Shown one piece after another: positions 1 through 11,060 of a stretch of 64,000 nucleotides of DNA (positions are counted from its first letter, which is position 1; each line of letters begins with the position of its first letter). A program made the position numbers and the translations under genes. The DNA is from Macrothele yani. Lineage: Eukaryota; Arthropoda; Arachnida; Araneae; Macrothelidae. The notes below the pieces were generated by a model that searched no databases, was not told the DNA's origin, and worked only from the letters and a program-made list of their open reading frames with translations. Location: positions 142,745,240 through 142,809,239 of the forward strand of contig CM077013.1 of NCBI GenBank assembly GCA_039090855.1, written 5' to 3'.

Positions 1-290
1 TTTTTTAAATATCACTGATTTTCCCTGACTTTTACAGGGATCATAGCATACTTCTGGAAAATTTTAGGTAAGAATTTTAGGAATTTTAGGAATTTTAGAA
101 AAATTTTAGGAAAATTTTAGGAGTGTATTTCAATAAAAACTAGATGTATATTTGTATACATCTAGTAAAACAACTTTGTATGCATTGTAAAGAGTTTGCT
201 TCACACCCTTCAACCATATATACTGATAGACTGCGCATGACATCAAAATTTCTGGCTCCAACATAAAATCACATGACAACAGTCAAAAAG

Positions 291-361
291 ATGGGTTACA
301 CCTGCTGTGCTTATGGTTGCTCTGACCGATATAGTAAAGAAAGTTCTATGATTTTTCATGG
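291..361 (+). CDS. first exon of THAP zinc-finger protein (partial)
   Basis: The frame from ATG 291 reads MGYTCCAYGCSDRYSKESSM and then IFHG, followed by a consensus splice donor GGTAAGA at 361-367. The C-x3/4-C pair near the N-terminus and the Phe-His at the end match the start of a THAP C2CH zinc finger, the DNA-binding domain of P-element transposases and their domesticated relatives. The second half (C-x2-H and the AVPTIF-type motif) should be in a later exon, which I could not find. The same exon, with identical translation, is in copy 2. Too short to assign more than the domain start. Confidence 0.6.
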
Positions 362-1033
362 GTAAGAAACGAATTAAATACCTAAGTCAATAAAGTTCAA
401 TTACTTAACCAGAAACTTGCAGCTATTGATATAAAAATATAGTAACGTAAGAAAAAAATGGAATGCATGTTCCAAATTCTTCGCAAATGTTCATCACATT
501 ATAAATCACAAAATGTAAACAACACGATCATGCATGTATATAGCTCATAAGTAAACTTACCTGAAGAGTTTTCATTATATATGAGGTGCATTCACATAAT
601 ACACCGAAAACACTGAAGTTCTGCAGCGTAAATTAGTAATCATAACAGCATTTGTACACGAAATTTGGAGTCTGATGATGACGTGCCCAATGTTTGAGCC
701 ATGGCGGCTTTGATGCAGCTATTGCCAATGCGCAGTCCATTAGTATATATGGTCAAAGTTCACACCCAAATTTTTTGCATAACGTCTAATGTCTAAAGTT
801 TAAGTATGATTTACTTCTAATGTTCAGTTCTTATCTTTTCACGTGTTATTATCATATTCAAGTATATTTACCACATTCAAGTTTCACTTTGAACATTAAT
901 ATGCTGTTGAACCAGAAGCAATTCATAATTTTCACAGTAAAGTTTTCAGGTTTCACATTAAACTATAATATCCTAAAAAGGTAATTGAAAACCAAGAACT
1001 ATGTACAATTGTTCACTGAATTACTTTTTCATA

Positions 1034-1354
1034 TTATTGTTTTAACCTTTTCCTGATTAGCCTATCTTTTTCTGCTTCCACCACAACTAATTTACTTTCA
1101 GTTTTCTTTATTTCAGCTGAAACTTGTATGATCAAGTTAGAGGCAACTGCTATTTCAACAGTATTTTGTTTTTCTACAGCTTTTCTCATTCTTTCTGTTC
1201 CCTCTTGAATTACTGCTAGGGAGGCTTCTTTATCTTTTTTAAGCCTATTTATTTCTGCATCATTTTCTTTTATTTTGTCATCAAACTCAGCTTTTCTTTT
1301 TTTCTCTAGCTGCTTTTCCTTATTTTCCCTCCCTTTCTTCGAAAATAAAAGCAT
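1034..1354 (-). CDS. coiled-coil protein in THAP/P-like element
   Basis: A 106-residue minus-strand frame of highly charged helical sequence. It starts MLLFSKKGRENKEKQLEKKR and contains Lys/Glu-rich heptads with long runs free of proline or glycine, typical of a coiled coil. It lies antisense to the THAP exon of the same element. The equivalent frame in copy 2 has lost one base, so it is broken there. It could be the C-terminal exon of an accessory protein (Myb/SANT-type transposon proteins often end in such a helix). That is an analogy only; I recognise no family. Real coding status is supported by the composition, not by conservation in both copies. Confidence 0.4.
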   Translation of the reverse strand: MLLFSKKGRENKEKQLEKKRKAEFDDKIKENDAEINRLKKDKEASLAVIQEGTERMRKAVEKQNTVEIAVASNLIIQVSAEIKKTESKLVVVEAEKDRLIRKRLKQ

Positions 1355-3945
1355 AACAAACAGCGCGAAAACTAGCTCATAAATAGAATATTTGAAACAC
1401 TCTCAATGTATGCACTCTCAATTATTAGGGATGGTAGAGGGGAAGGGAATAGAACTATCCAAAATTAGCATGTTTTCGTTGTGCTAGGCGCTTAAGCACG
1501 GCTGAATTCCTTCAGATACCCCCAATGTTCAAATGATTGAAATGTGCTGATGTTCATGGAATGAAATGGTTGATCAGCTATGATGACCGCATAAAAGTTC
1601 GGGGTGGGGGGCTTTATTTTTTTTATTTTTTAGTTTATGCAACATTTTACATCACTCCAGTATTTATCTTGTCATCATCAACAATCGCAATGCAAGTACC
1701 GCTTACGATCGCGGATATCAGCAACCGAAAATCTGCCATATCTCTAAGTGATATAACACACAGTATCCTATTACAGTGTATTGTAATTGAAAAAAAAAAG
1801 GATGTGGAAAAAAGAAACTTTCAGAAATTAAGATCATCAAGTCATGCGTTTCAAAAATCCGTTTTCCTTTATAACGTTTGAAAACATGTTTTTGCTTTTT
1901 TACCTGTAGTGTAAATAAAAAACTATGTTGATTTTTTTTATGGAATCAGACGTCCGTATGTCTGATTGTCTTCATCTGAGTTCACACTTTAGCTACTGTG
2001 TACAAGTAGACCTATTTTTTCAGCTCAAAAATATGTAGTTTTGTATATATTCACAGTATAAGTCATTCCTTATTCCCACAGAACTGAATTCAGCATATGC
2101 AAAATGAAGATCATCAAGACCCGCCCAACACTATGTTTCTGATTGTCTGCTGTTTATATTCAAGAAATGCAAACATGGATCAATGGTGAATGCAGCAACT
2201 ATGATTTTTATTTATTACCAAGAAAAAAAAAAAAAAAGAGCCGTGAAAGCTGTAAAGCTGAAACGGATATTTCTCTCGAACCCCCCCCCCCTCATGCACA
2301 AAAACATTCCAATTAAGATCAAGCAGCAGGAGGACGCGTCCACACAACACAACCTTTGGAATTACCTGATGGAATGGCTTCTTTTGATTTGGCACATCGC
2401 CATAAATCACCACCTGCAGCTCACTGAACTGTCAAGTTGCATCCTTCCTCCTTCACTTTAACTATAATAGAAACTGTAAAAAAAAATGCTCCCCAATTTT
2501 CGACAAAATTAAATTACCAAATTTACGTCATGATGTTGCAATTTACTAAAATACGTTTGTTTATCTGCTGAATATTGCTTAAATCCATTGAAAACTCTTT
2601 AATTATAGATGATTTTTTTATTAAAACAGTAACTCAGACGTCTGAATAAAAACGTGTTTGTAATTCAAATAGAGTCCATATCATCACAGAAAAAAAAATT
2701 TAAGGATCACTCTGTTTAAATAAACCATGGCATCTAAAAAAAATAATTCACTTGCTTTTCCCGTAATTTATAATTACTGTTTCTTTTTTTTCAATCCGAT
2801 TATGCAACGTTTTTTTTTTTTTTTGCATCTGCTAAAGTTCCTAACGGAATTTGGCGAAATTTGCACTAGAACTTTATTGTGATGTATCTTAACTACAGTA
2901 AAAATTTTACTGTGTTATTTTCAAAATTCAGAAAAATGGATTTCTGAAAATATTCTCTTAGTCCTTTAGTGCTGTGGAAGTGATAAACAGGTGTTTGCTT
3001 TCTTCCCAACCAAGGGCTTCAGATCAGCGCTCCCAGCTGTCAATCAACCGTTGCTATGGTAACACCCTTTCTGCTGGAGGCTCACTCTGTCCAAAGAGGC
3101 ACACATACTTGTCCATAATAAAAATTACCAATGCTAACTTTTAAAGTTTTAAACCGATTCAACTGGAATTTTGGAAGTGAGCTTCTGTAATCCAATTACA
3201 GTGAATGTAAAAATTTCAGCCACTTTCGTGAAAAATTCGCAAAGATAGTTTTCTTATTTTTTATCATAAGTAGTGGAAGTCTCTTGAGGGGAGGGAGGGT
3301 GGCATGCACATAAACAAGAAGATGATGAATGTGTTGTTCAGGCATACTCCTCACTGGTGGATGCCAGCTGACTTGGTACATACGCGACCCCCTGCAAATG
3401 CTAAATGCCTCTTCTTTCCCCTTCTGTTCTCAATTGTCGGACGGACATCAAGCTCCCCTTCGACCTACTAGTAATCATCCAATTTTATTGCACTGGAAGT
3501 AGTGCCTTTTTTTTTTTCTTTTTTTCCCCCAGCCAAATTAGGATTTGGTGCACATCGGAAACCGCTGCCGGTGGTTTCTTTGAGAACAGAGAAAAGGAAC
3601 TTTAAAAACTGAAGGGGTAACAGTAACACGATTTCCTAAAAGGGCATAAAAGCACTAATTTCAAATTTCAAGGCTTTTCAAGACGGCATTAAAAACACCG
3701 TTTTTCCAGGATATTCCAGGCCTTGAAAACGTAATCATGATTTTCCAGGACTTTCCAGGTTTTCAAGCACGCGTGCGCACCCTGCGTAATGGTAAATTTA
3801 TTGGCGTTAATAACGGTTGTGTTTTTAATAAATAAGCTTACGAAAATTTTAGGATGAATAGCAAATTTTAGGTCTAATTTTAGGAATTTAAGGAGGGTCA
3901 CAAAATATTAGGAATTTTAGGAATTTTAGGAGGAATGCGATCCCT

Positions 3946-4030
3946 GCTTTTACCAACATTTCAGGCATTTCCCTGACCAATTTTCATTTCCCTGACTTTC
4001 CCTGATTTTCCAGAATGTGGACACCTTGTA
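3946..4030. repeat. dispersed noncoding repeat, right half of P-like target
   Basis: Contains several TTTCCCTGAC/TTCC units and ends AATGTGGACACCTTGTA. The left half, with the same CCCTGAC unit, is at 1-35, so the P-like element landed inside this repeat. This resembles the end of a DNA element, but I cannot define its family. Confidence 0.45.
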
Positions 4031-4051
4031 CTACATGCTAAATGTAATTAA

Positions 4052-4232
4052 ATGCAAGATCAGTCCTAAAGTTACAGAGACAGACCAGCTGAATGAATTC
4101 ATATATTTAGGAATCATTTTTGTCAGAGAAAACAAATTAGATGGCGAAATTAGTAGGAAAGTGAGTTAGTCTGTGGAAGTCATAGCTGTCTTAGGAGGAT
4201 TTCACAGGACTCACGAGTTCTCAAAAAGTATC
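4052..4232 (+). pseudogene. LINE A reverse-transcriptase 3' scrap
   Basis: Translates to FIYLGIIFVRENKLDGEISR and then EVIAVLGGFHR, the same stretch (after the RT palm) seen in the long LINE A copy near 44400-44520. An in-frame stop follows GEISRKVS. It is 5'- and 3'-truncated, one of several LINE A scraps in the window. Confidence 0.7.
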
Positions 4233-4406
4233 CAGCATCCAAATGGTTGTGTATGGAAAGTGGGGGGATTTAAGATTACCGGGGCCCTGTGTACAGCATC
4301 AGTTTCGGGGAACCCTCATTTTGCCCATCCTGTCATTCTTGAAAAACAACTTTTTTCTTTGCTGCCCCCTCCCCTTCAATTTTCATTTTCGCATGCTGAG
4401 AAAGTA

Positions 4407-5945
4407 CACTGGTGTGCAAAAATTAAGGACGAAGAGGAGAAATTAGCATAACAGCGGAACGAGCAGGCAGAACGGACCGAAAGACCACTCAGGAGATAGA
4501 CTAGGGTCCGGTACGGTAGGGCATGCACATATATGCAGCATGACATTTGGGGGGAAGGTATAAAGCACACGGGCGGTGTACGCTCAGCAATTCGGTGAAA
4601 GCTATTGCACTGTGTACATTGGTTTGAACGACGTCGAGCTGCTCCCACTGTGTGATATGGCCAACAGGCAATCCAGTAGACGACATCTGGATGACTTTAC
4701 CCGAGGTCGCATCATTGGGAAGTTGTAAGAAGGTTGAAGTGTGACTAGTGTGGCAGAGGAGTTTGGGATTGCTCACAGCATCGTTTTATGAGCTTGGAGA
4801 GCATTTCAAACGACAGGAACAGTTGTCCAAGAGTTTAGCAGTGGTCGCCCACGAGCAACCATGGCGGCGGACGACCGGTATATTGTCCTACAGGCGAAAA
4901 GAGACAGACGGCAGACAGCGGAAGAAATCGCAAGGCGCATGCAACAGACAACTGGACGTCTGTTATCGCGTTTTATCGTGGCCAGGAGGTTGCACAAAGG
5001 TGGTCTATTTGCACGATGACCGGTACGGTGTGTGCCATTAACGCCTGTTTGTTGGAGACGGCGGTTTCTGTGGTGCCAGGAACACAAGAACTGGACACAT
5101 CAGCAATGGGGTCGAGTTCTCTTTACGGATGAGAGCCGATTTAGTCTGACGAGCGATTCTGGACGTATACACATCTGGAGACAGCAGGGAACACGCAATC
5201 ACACCTCCAACATCATTGAAAAAGACCGGTTTGGAGGTGGCAGAGTTCTCGTTTGGGGTGGTATCATGCTTGGTAGCCGTACTGACCTCCACATCTTCCA
5301 AGGAGGTTCAGTCACTGGTGTTCGCTATTGTACCGAGGTTCCCCTGCCTCACGTGTTTCTGTTTAGAGGTGCTGTGGGTCCTGAGTACCTCTTCATGGAC
5401 TACGCTACACCTCATCGTACAGTGGCTGTCGCAGAGCTGTTGGAGAGTGAAGATATTGAACGCATGGATTGGCCCACAATGTCCCCGGACCTAAATCCAA
5501 TCGAACACGTGTGGGACCTTCTTGGGAGACGCTTGGCAGCACGTCACTGGCCGCCAGCAACGATTCTGCAGCTGCAATTTTTGCTACAAGAGGAATGGGC
5601 CGCAATGCCTCAACAGCTCCTTGACAACCTCGTCCTCAGCATGGGCAGATGTTGTGAATCCTGCAACGCAGTCAGGGGTGATCATATCCCCTACTAAAGA
5701 CAGGATTTTTCTTGGCAGCCACCTGCCACATGGATGTTTTTGTGTTCTGTCCAGTTGTGCTCGAAGCTACCTTTTCAATAAAGTGCCTTTGTATCCTTTG
5801 GATTCCTTGTTTGGATGGTTTTGCTCACTTGTCCCATATTCTTACATCTTGGGGATCTTATGATACGATTTGAGTCAATGTGGAGCACTTTTGCACGACG
5901 TTACATTCGAAAAACCTTCTCGTCCTTAATTTTTACACACCAATG
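4407..5945 (+). mobile_element. Tc1-like transposon, full length
   Basis: Left terminal sequence CACTGGTGTGCAAAAATTAA is matched in inverted orientation at the right end (TTTTTACACACCAATG), giving inverted repeats of about 30 bp. TA precedes the left end (4405-4406); the right flank has decayed to TG. The 1.54-kb length is normal for Tc1. It encloses one transposase frame (4657-5697). Confidence 0.85.
4657..5697 (+). pseudogene. Tc1 transposase, four stops in an open frame
   Basis: DDE-family cut-and-paste transposase. One continuous frame runs from ATG 4657 (start MANRQSSRRHLDDFTRGRII) to the stop at 5695-5697, about 346 codons, the usual Tc1 length. It has an N-terminal paired-type HTH region, then catalytic motifs LFTDESRFSL, FMDYATPHR and SPDLNPIEHVWD (DD34E). 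In-frame stops are TAA at 4726 and TGA at 4735, 4789 and 5017. By comparison with the usual Tc1 sequence, the three TGA codons replace Arg (CGA), as expected for CpG deamination. No frameshift is seen, so the copy decayed by point mutation only. The second catalytic motif keeps Asp but lacks the usual Asn after it. Confidence 0.88.
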
Positions 5946-6066
5946 TGTTATAATCGGAAAAACAAAACAAAACTGGACTTCGAGATATTAACAAAAAATA
6001 AAAAAATGCACGTTTTAGGTTTTCCCAAACACGATTTGACTACTTTCAAGGTGGTGCATGTGTGTG

Positions 6067-6091
6067 CACGTGTGTGTGTGTGTGTGTGTGT
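6067..6091. repeat. (GT)n microsatellite
   Basis: About 12 uninterrupted GT dinucleotides. Confidence 0.9.
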
Positions 6092-6147
6092 GGGTGGTCC
6101 CTGTCATACTTCAAGAATTATTATAACTATCAAGACAAAACTTAATA

Positions 6148-6770
6148 CAGTAGACTCTCGCTAATTCGGCCATTCCTTGCACAGAGGGGTGCCGGATTAC
6201 TGAGAGTGCATAAAAATTCAGTTTAATTCTTCATAAAATTTAATGTTACAATTACGAGTTTACTATGTGCAGTACATATGTATTTAAAACCATACAGTAA
6301 TAGTAAAAGAACATGATCAGTACATACTATACTGTCTCATTTACAAGTATAGTAAATTATATTCATATTTATCAGCCAGTAAAGTACAATATTATGTGTA
6401 TGTACTATACACAGTAAAAGAAAGGTACAATTGCAATACAGCGCAGATGAAATCTTGCATTTTCTACTCAGTGTGGTCACTTCGAAACATGTCGCAGATT
6501 TTTGCCCGCTATAATGAAGATGCTTTCTGTAATATTCTTAATTATTCTGAAGATTTTTCCTACTTTCATTTTAAATTGAATTACATGAACGTTAGCGCCA
6601 ATTCAAAACAAAACAAAATGTTAAAATTGAAAACTTCACTCGTATATGAAGTATAATTCATTCTGGTCTGATATTAACATGATTTCTGCAACCAAAAACC
6701 ACGCAAGGAGAAGAAGGCCGGATTATGGAGAGGCTGGATTATCGAGGGCTGAATTAACTAGAATCTACTG
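6148..6770. mobile_element. Tigger/pogo-type MITE
   Basis: Begins CAGTAGACTCTCGCTAATTC and ends with its imperfect inverted copy (GAATTAACTAGAATCTACTG), about 25 bp of terminal inverted repeat; the GGCCGGATTA-type subterminal sequence is also mirrored. TA precedes the left end; the right flank is CA. The interior (623 bp in total) has no transposase frame. Such ends are typical of Tigger/pogo elements, which duplicate TA. Confidence 0.8.
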
Positions 6771-7477
6771 CATTTAGGATTTGTTTTCTCTCTTTTTCTT
6801 TTAATAAGTAATGGAGAAGAAATGGCTGAACTTAAAAAGTGGGAAAGCCTTTAAGGAAAACGAGTTGAAATTTTTACTAGAATGGTCACTGAAGCATCGT
6901 ACTGACTTCTGTGTCATATGCGGTGTGGGATTGCTCTCGGGCATCATTAGATCCTATCCCAATCACAGTTCCCTGAAAGAGCCTGAACATGGATGAAATC
7001 GATTTCGGTGTCAGCAAAACCAGGTTTTCCAATGCTGTTTTACTCATATAACAGACTTGCGATTTTCTCTTAAAATGGACTAAAAAAAGCTTAAAAGAAA
7101 ATGAAGGGTAAGATGGGTGGTTGTATTAAACATGGAATTAAAGAGTAAATTTTCCATTACCATTCTAAACAAATCAGTCAGAAACAGCATCCTGATCTTT
7201 GAACTGAGTTGCTGTGTAGTATAAAGTAATACCACTGTCAAAATGAATTTCAGTTAGCCTGCATTTAAGATAGTAAATTAATACTTGTAGGCAAAATACC
7301 CCTAAGAGTTCAGGATGAAACATGGTCCAAAACTCAGAACAGTGAACGTACACCTAACTCTATGCTTTAGTTTTTATCTGAGAAGTAAAACGAATAAACA
7401 AACAAACAGAAAACCTCTTTTTTGGGGCCTTCCACAGCATCACAGGGCCCGGCGCCTGAGCTTCCATGTAAATCCAC
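6771..7477. other. no recognisable feature
   Basis: A+T-rich sequence with only short frames of no recognisable product. I see no terminal repeats or coding signature. Confidence 0.5.
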
Positions 7478-7850
7478 CCCTTGTATGGAAGTGTAATTGC
7501 TCCTACTTTGATGTATGACAGTGAAACTCGATACTGCAGAAGAGATACAGGAGTCATTTGAGTGCTGGAGAGACACATTACTTCCAGGGGGTGGCAAGAC
7601 ATGTTCTGATCACATGAGGAATGAAGATGTGTAATGTGAAGCACAATGCTGTTAGTAAGGTGGAGACAAACATTCTGATGTGGTTTTTGCCATGTTGAAA
7701 GAACTAGTGGAGAGATGCTCGTTAAGAGAATTCGTTCGGCCTAAGAGGCAGGAAAGAACGGTAAAGGAAAGCCCAGAAAATCCTGAGAGGACCAAATTCA
7801 GGAATGTCCAGAGTTGTATAAAAATAAAATGTATCTGCGTACACAACCAT
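7478..7850 (+). pseudogene. LINE A 3' scrap
   Basis: Aligns by eye with LINE A 44550-44900: traces of VIVPTLMYGSETWVLQKKHR, GGKT-CSD-RNEDV and KVETN are spread over all three frames. Stops and indels are frequent, so this is an older copy than the one at 37994-45105. Confidence 0.65.
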
Positions 7851-8155
7851 TGAAACAGAAAACTTGCTGCAAACCCGGGAATCATGATAACAATAGAATC
7901 AGATAATTTAAAGAAAAATGAATATAACAATAAATAATTATTAGAACATTACAGATTCTAGAGAGGACAAAAGTACATACGACTGAATGAGCAGAAATGT
8001 GTGTAAAATGGACCTTTCAGTCCAAAACTTTAAAATATTGGACTATGAACCTAATTAAACAAGAGACTAATTAAAGAAAGTTTTTATATCTAGAAAAGCA
8101 GTTCCGTTCATGAACCTTCAAAAATTATAAATAGCATTTTCAACAACTTAATTGG

Positions 8156-9110
8156 GTCATTCCATGCCAAATCAATCAAAAAACTTCAATATTCAACCTG
8201 ACCATCTCAGATTTCAATGAAATCTTCAGGGATCATTCTCCCTAATGATATAAATGAGAATATATTTAAAAATTTTTTTTTTATCACATTGGGTTTTCAT
8301 GTAATTCATTTTTAAAATTTTGAAAATTTTTCGGTTTTGGCTTGCATAAACTTTTTCAATCTTGAATTTCTCAAGTTCTATAAGGCCTAGAGAGAGTTGT
8401 TTGACCCCTCATTTTAAAGAGAATTTCATAAGTTTTAATTAGATATGCAACTTGACTATGCTTGGTGAAATTTTGTTTTTAATTAAAAAAAATGAAAATT
8501 TTTTAAGATAGTGTTTTTTAAAATTTTTGAAAAACATATGTTTTTTTTGTAATATTATAATCTTTAAATCCTGAAACTTTTAGAGTGGGATCTCAATGGG
8601 ATCAGGAGCTATGGCAAAAAACTTAAAGTTACTGTACAAGTATAATGGATTATAATTCTCGTTTTAGTGTGTTTACATGATAACAGACACTGAGTTTTAA
8701 AATCTACATAATATATTATAGGGTCATTCCATGCAAAAATAGCATTTTCAACTTGACCATTTTTGATTTTTATGAAACTTGGTATATTTGTAGAATTCAT
8801 CAATATAAACATATATGAATTTTTTCAGAATTTTTAACGCATGCGTTTTTGATTTTTGAAATTTCAAAAAAAAAAAAAAAAAAAAAAACCCCTGAAATTT
8901 CATCATCTGAGCAAACTTTAACTGCCAATTACTCGTGTTCTAGTATAGCTAGGGTCATGAATTATGGCTCATTTTAAAGATCTTGAATTGGGCTTTTATT
9001 TGATATGCAACATGACACTATTAAAATAAATGTACGACACTTTTAAAATTTTGAAATTGAAATATTTACATATATAAATATTAAACTGGAGCACATCACT
9101 CGATATTCAA
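8156..9110. repeat. GGGTCATTCCATGC dispersed repeat, two units
   Basis: Two related units begin GGGTCATTCCATGCCAAATC (about 8155) and GGGTCATTCCATGCAAAAAT (about 8720). Each is followed by a block with TGACCAT and TTTNATGAAA, then TTTT-rich sequence. A related ATTTTGATTTTCATGAAACT block recurs near 25016. Noncoding; the second unit contains an A run around 8868-8887. Confidence 0.55.
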
Positions 9111-9189
9111 AATACAAAATTAATGACATTAAACAACAATGTAGGACAGAGGGAACATAGCAGGGGGAAAAACTTTATGACTGTGGGTG

Positions 9190-9863
9190 AAATCTTCTCT
9201 CTGTTCAACTTCAGTTTTCAGAAATTTCCCCTCCATTTTCCAGCTGAAATACAAATATTTATATAATAAAATTATATTTAACTGCAATACTGGGCAGAAG
9301 AAATATAGCGAGAAAAAAAAATTACGATTACGGAAGAAATCTTCACTCCGTCTAACTTTCGTTTTCGAAAGTCGTAATTCCGTTCTCAGACGGAAAACGA
9401 TCCCGCCCCACACCGACCCCCAACTTTCCATTTAGTTACGCATCGATCTCGAATACCACCCAAATGAAGATGGAAAATTCGGAGTTCCGCGAATACGCGG
9501 AAGAGTCTCGTGCCTGAAGATTAAAGGGAAATTTTCGCACCGTTTAACTTCCGTTTTCGAAAATTGCTCCACCATTTTCAAGGTGAAATACTAATATTTA
9601 TGAAATAAAGTTATATTCAACAACTACTGGGAAGGAGGAACATCGTGAGAAACTGAAATTACGATTATCGGAGAAGTCTTCACTCTGTTTAACTTATGTT
9701 TTCGAAAGTTTTGAAAGATGAAATACCGTTCCCGGACGAAAAAACGCCCCCCCCCACTAATCTTCCCAAAAATTCTCTTCAGTTTTGTACCAATCTCGAG
9801 AAAGCCTCGAATGATGCTAAAAAAAGCGGAATTCCGCGAATCTGCAGAAGAATCTCATGTATG
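9190..9863 (+). repeat. modular element R, copy 1 (partial)
   Basis: At least four modules spaced about 145-190 bp, each carrying an AACTTCCGTTTTCGAAA-like sequence (at about 9209, 9357, 9548, 9693), a block like TGAAATACAAATATTTAT and a block like AATTACGATTACGG. It ends with GAATTCCGCGAATCTGCAGA and TCTCATGTATG, matching the right end of the full copy at 61720-63016. The left end could not be placed. Confidence 0.7.
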
Positions 9864-9937
9864 TTTATGGCTAGAGTTAAGGAGGTGCCCTTTCTTTAAT
9901 TTACACCCAGCTGTTTTACAATTCAAGAACGAATGCT

Positions 9938-10030
9938 GGTGGTTGGTTGGTTGGTTTGCTGATTTTAGTGGCACAAAGGCCTCAATGGGTCAAAAAAGCC
10001 CCAAACACCAATTATGAAAAACAGAAAATA
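9938..10030 (-). repeat. retroposon-tail-like repeat with (GGTT)n
   Basis: Tandem GGTT units are followed by TTAGTGGCACAAAGGCC and CAATGGGTC. The order and spacing resemble the 3' part of the tRNA-derived SINE at 30788-30952, so it may be the tail of a related retroposon on the minus strand. No tRNA-like head was found. Confidence 0.3.
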
Positions 10031-10149
10031 TAAGTACAAGACAGGATGCACGGACATGTGAAACTGTGTAAATGGCTGACATAGAAACGATGGACTATAT
10101 AAACTAAAAGAAACCAACACAAAAACAACAACAAAAAAAGGATAGCACA

Positions 10150-11010
10150 AGATAGGTTGGCGCACCTTCGGCCTGAATACATGCACTAAACTTCCTAGGC
10201 AGTCTTTCCACTCAAAGTTGAAAAGTATTTGAAGTAATGTGTTTCCATTCCCATTGTAATGCCTTCACCAGCTTTTGAGGTGAAGCAGGATGATTTTCCC
10301 AAAGTCTAGATGTGGTGCTCCAATTCATCTCACAGTTGTTCCATTGGGTTCAAGTCAGGGCTTTACGAAGGCCAGTCCAAACCTGAAACCCGATTTTCTG
10401 CAAACCAGTCAGCTACAACACATGCTATGTGGCAGGGTGTACATTGTCTTACTGATATCAGCAGGATTCATCTCCACAGTACTGCCACACTGTCGGAGGT
10501 GCCAAATTATACAGGATGTCAGGGGTAAGATTCTGGATTGAGAGTTTTTGCAACACACTAATCGACAGATTCCATTCCATGAGAAATAGTCCCACAAAAG
10601 AAAACTGCCACCTCCAAACTTGTGTGTGGGAAGAGTGGACTCCTGCAAGAACCATTTTCCTGATATTCTCATATCCATACACAGCAATCTGCCTGATGCA
10701 TCACGTAACATGATTTATCAGTCCATAGGACTGTTTTTCATTGTGCTACACCCAAAGACCAATGCTCCATGCCAAATAAACAGCAGCGTTTTGTGGAATG
10801 ATACAGTGCTTGTGGAAGGTGGCATGACCACAAAACCCCATTGCATGGAGCTACCCGAGAATGGTTCTTGTACAAACAGGGATATCCCAAACCCTTGTGG
10901 CATCTAAATGCAGATCTTCCACCACACACCGTCAAAAAGTTTTCATTTCTCTTTTAAATCGCAGATGGTCTCTGTCAGTTAATGTTTTGATGGTTGAGGG
11001 CACCTATGGT
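10150..11010 (-). pseudogene. decayed Tc1-like transposase
   Basis: Read on the minus strand, scattered frames give LLFIWHGALVFG, then GGGSFLLWDYFSWNG (the Tc1 GGG-x-VMVWG region), then WFAENRVSGLDWP and SPDLNPME, the region of the third catalytic residue. The order is that of a Tc1/mariner DD34E transposase. At least three frameshifts and several stops break it. It differs from the Tc1 at 4407-5945, so it is a second, older family. Terminal repeats were not found. Confidence 0.7.
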
Positions 11011-11060
11011 CTGCAAGTGATGTATTAAATCCAGCATAGCTGACTTAGAAAGGCTTAACT

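Larger units (their letters stand above)
36..3945 (+). mobile_element. THAP/P-like DNA element, copy 1
   Basis: A 3.9-kb unit repeated almost identically at 14469-18394. Its ends are short inverted repeats (AGGGATC at the left, GATCCCT at the right). Flanks ACTTTTAC and GCTTTTAC match at 7 of 8 bases, consistent with an 8-bp target duplication, the size known for P and hAT transposases. Close to the left end is a THAP-type zinc-finger exon. Both ends are rich in ATTTTAGG repeats. No complete transposase is visible, so the copy is probably non-autonomous, or its exons are too decayed to read. P-superfamily assignment is inferred from THAP plus 8-bp duplication; Kolobok also uses THAP but duplicates TTAA, which is not seen here. 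Confidence 0.75.
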
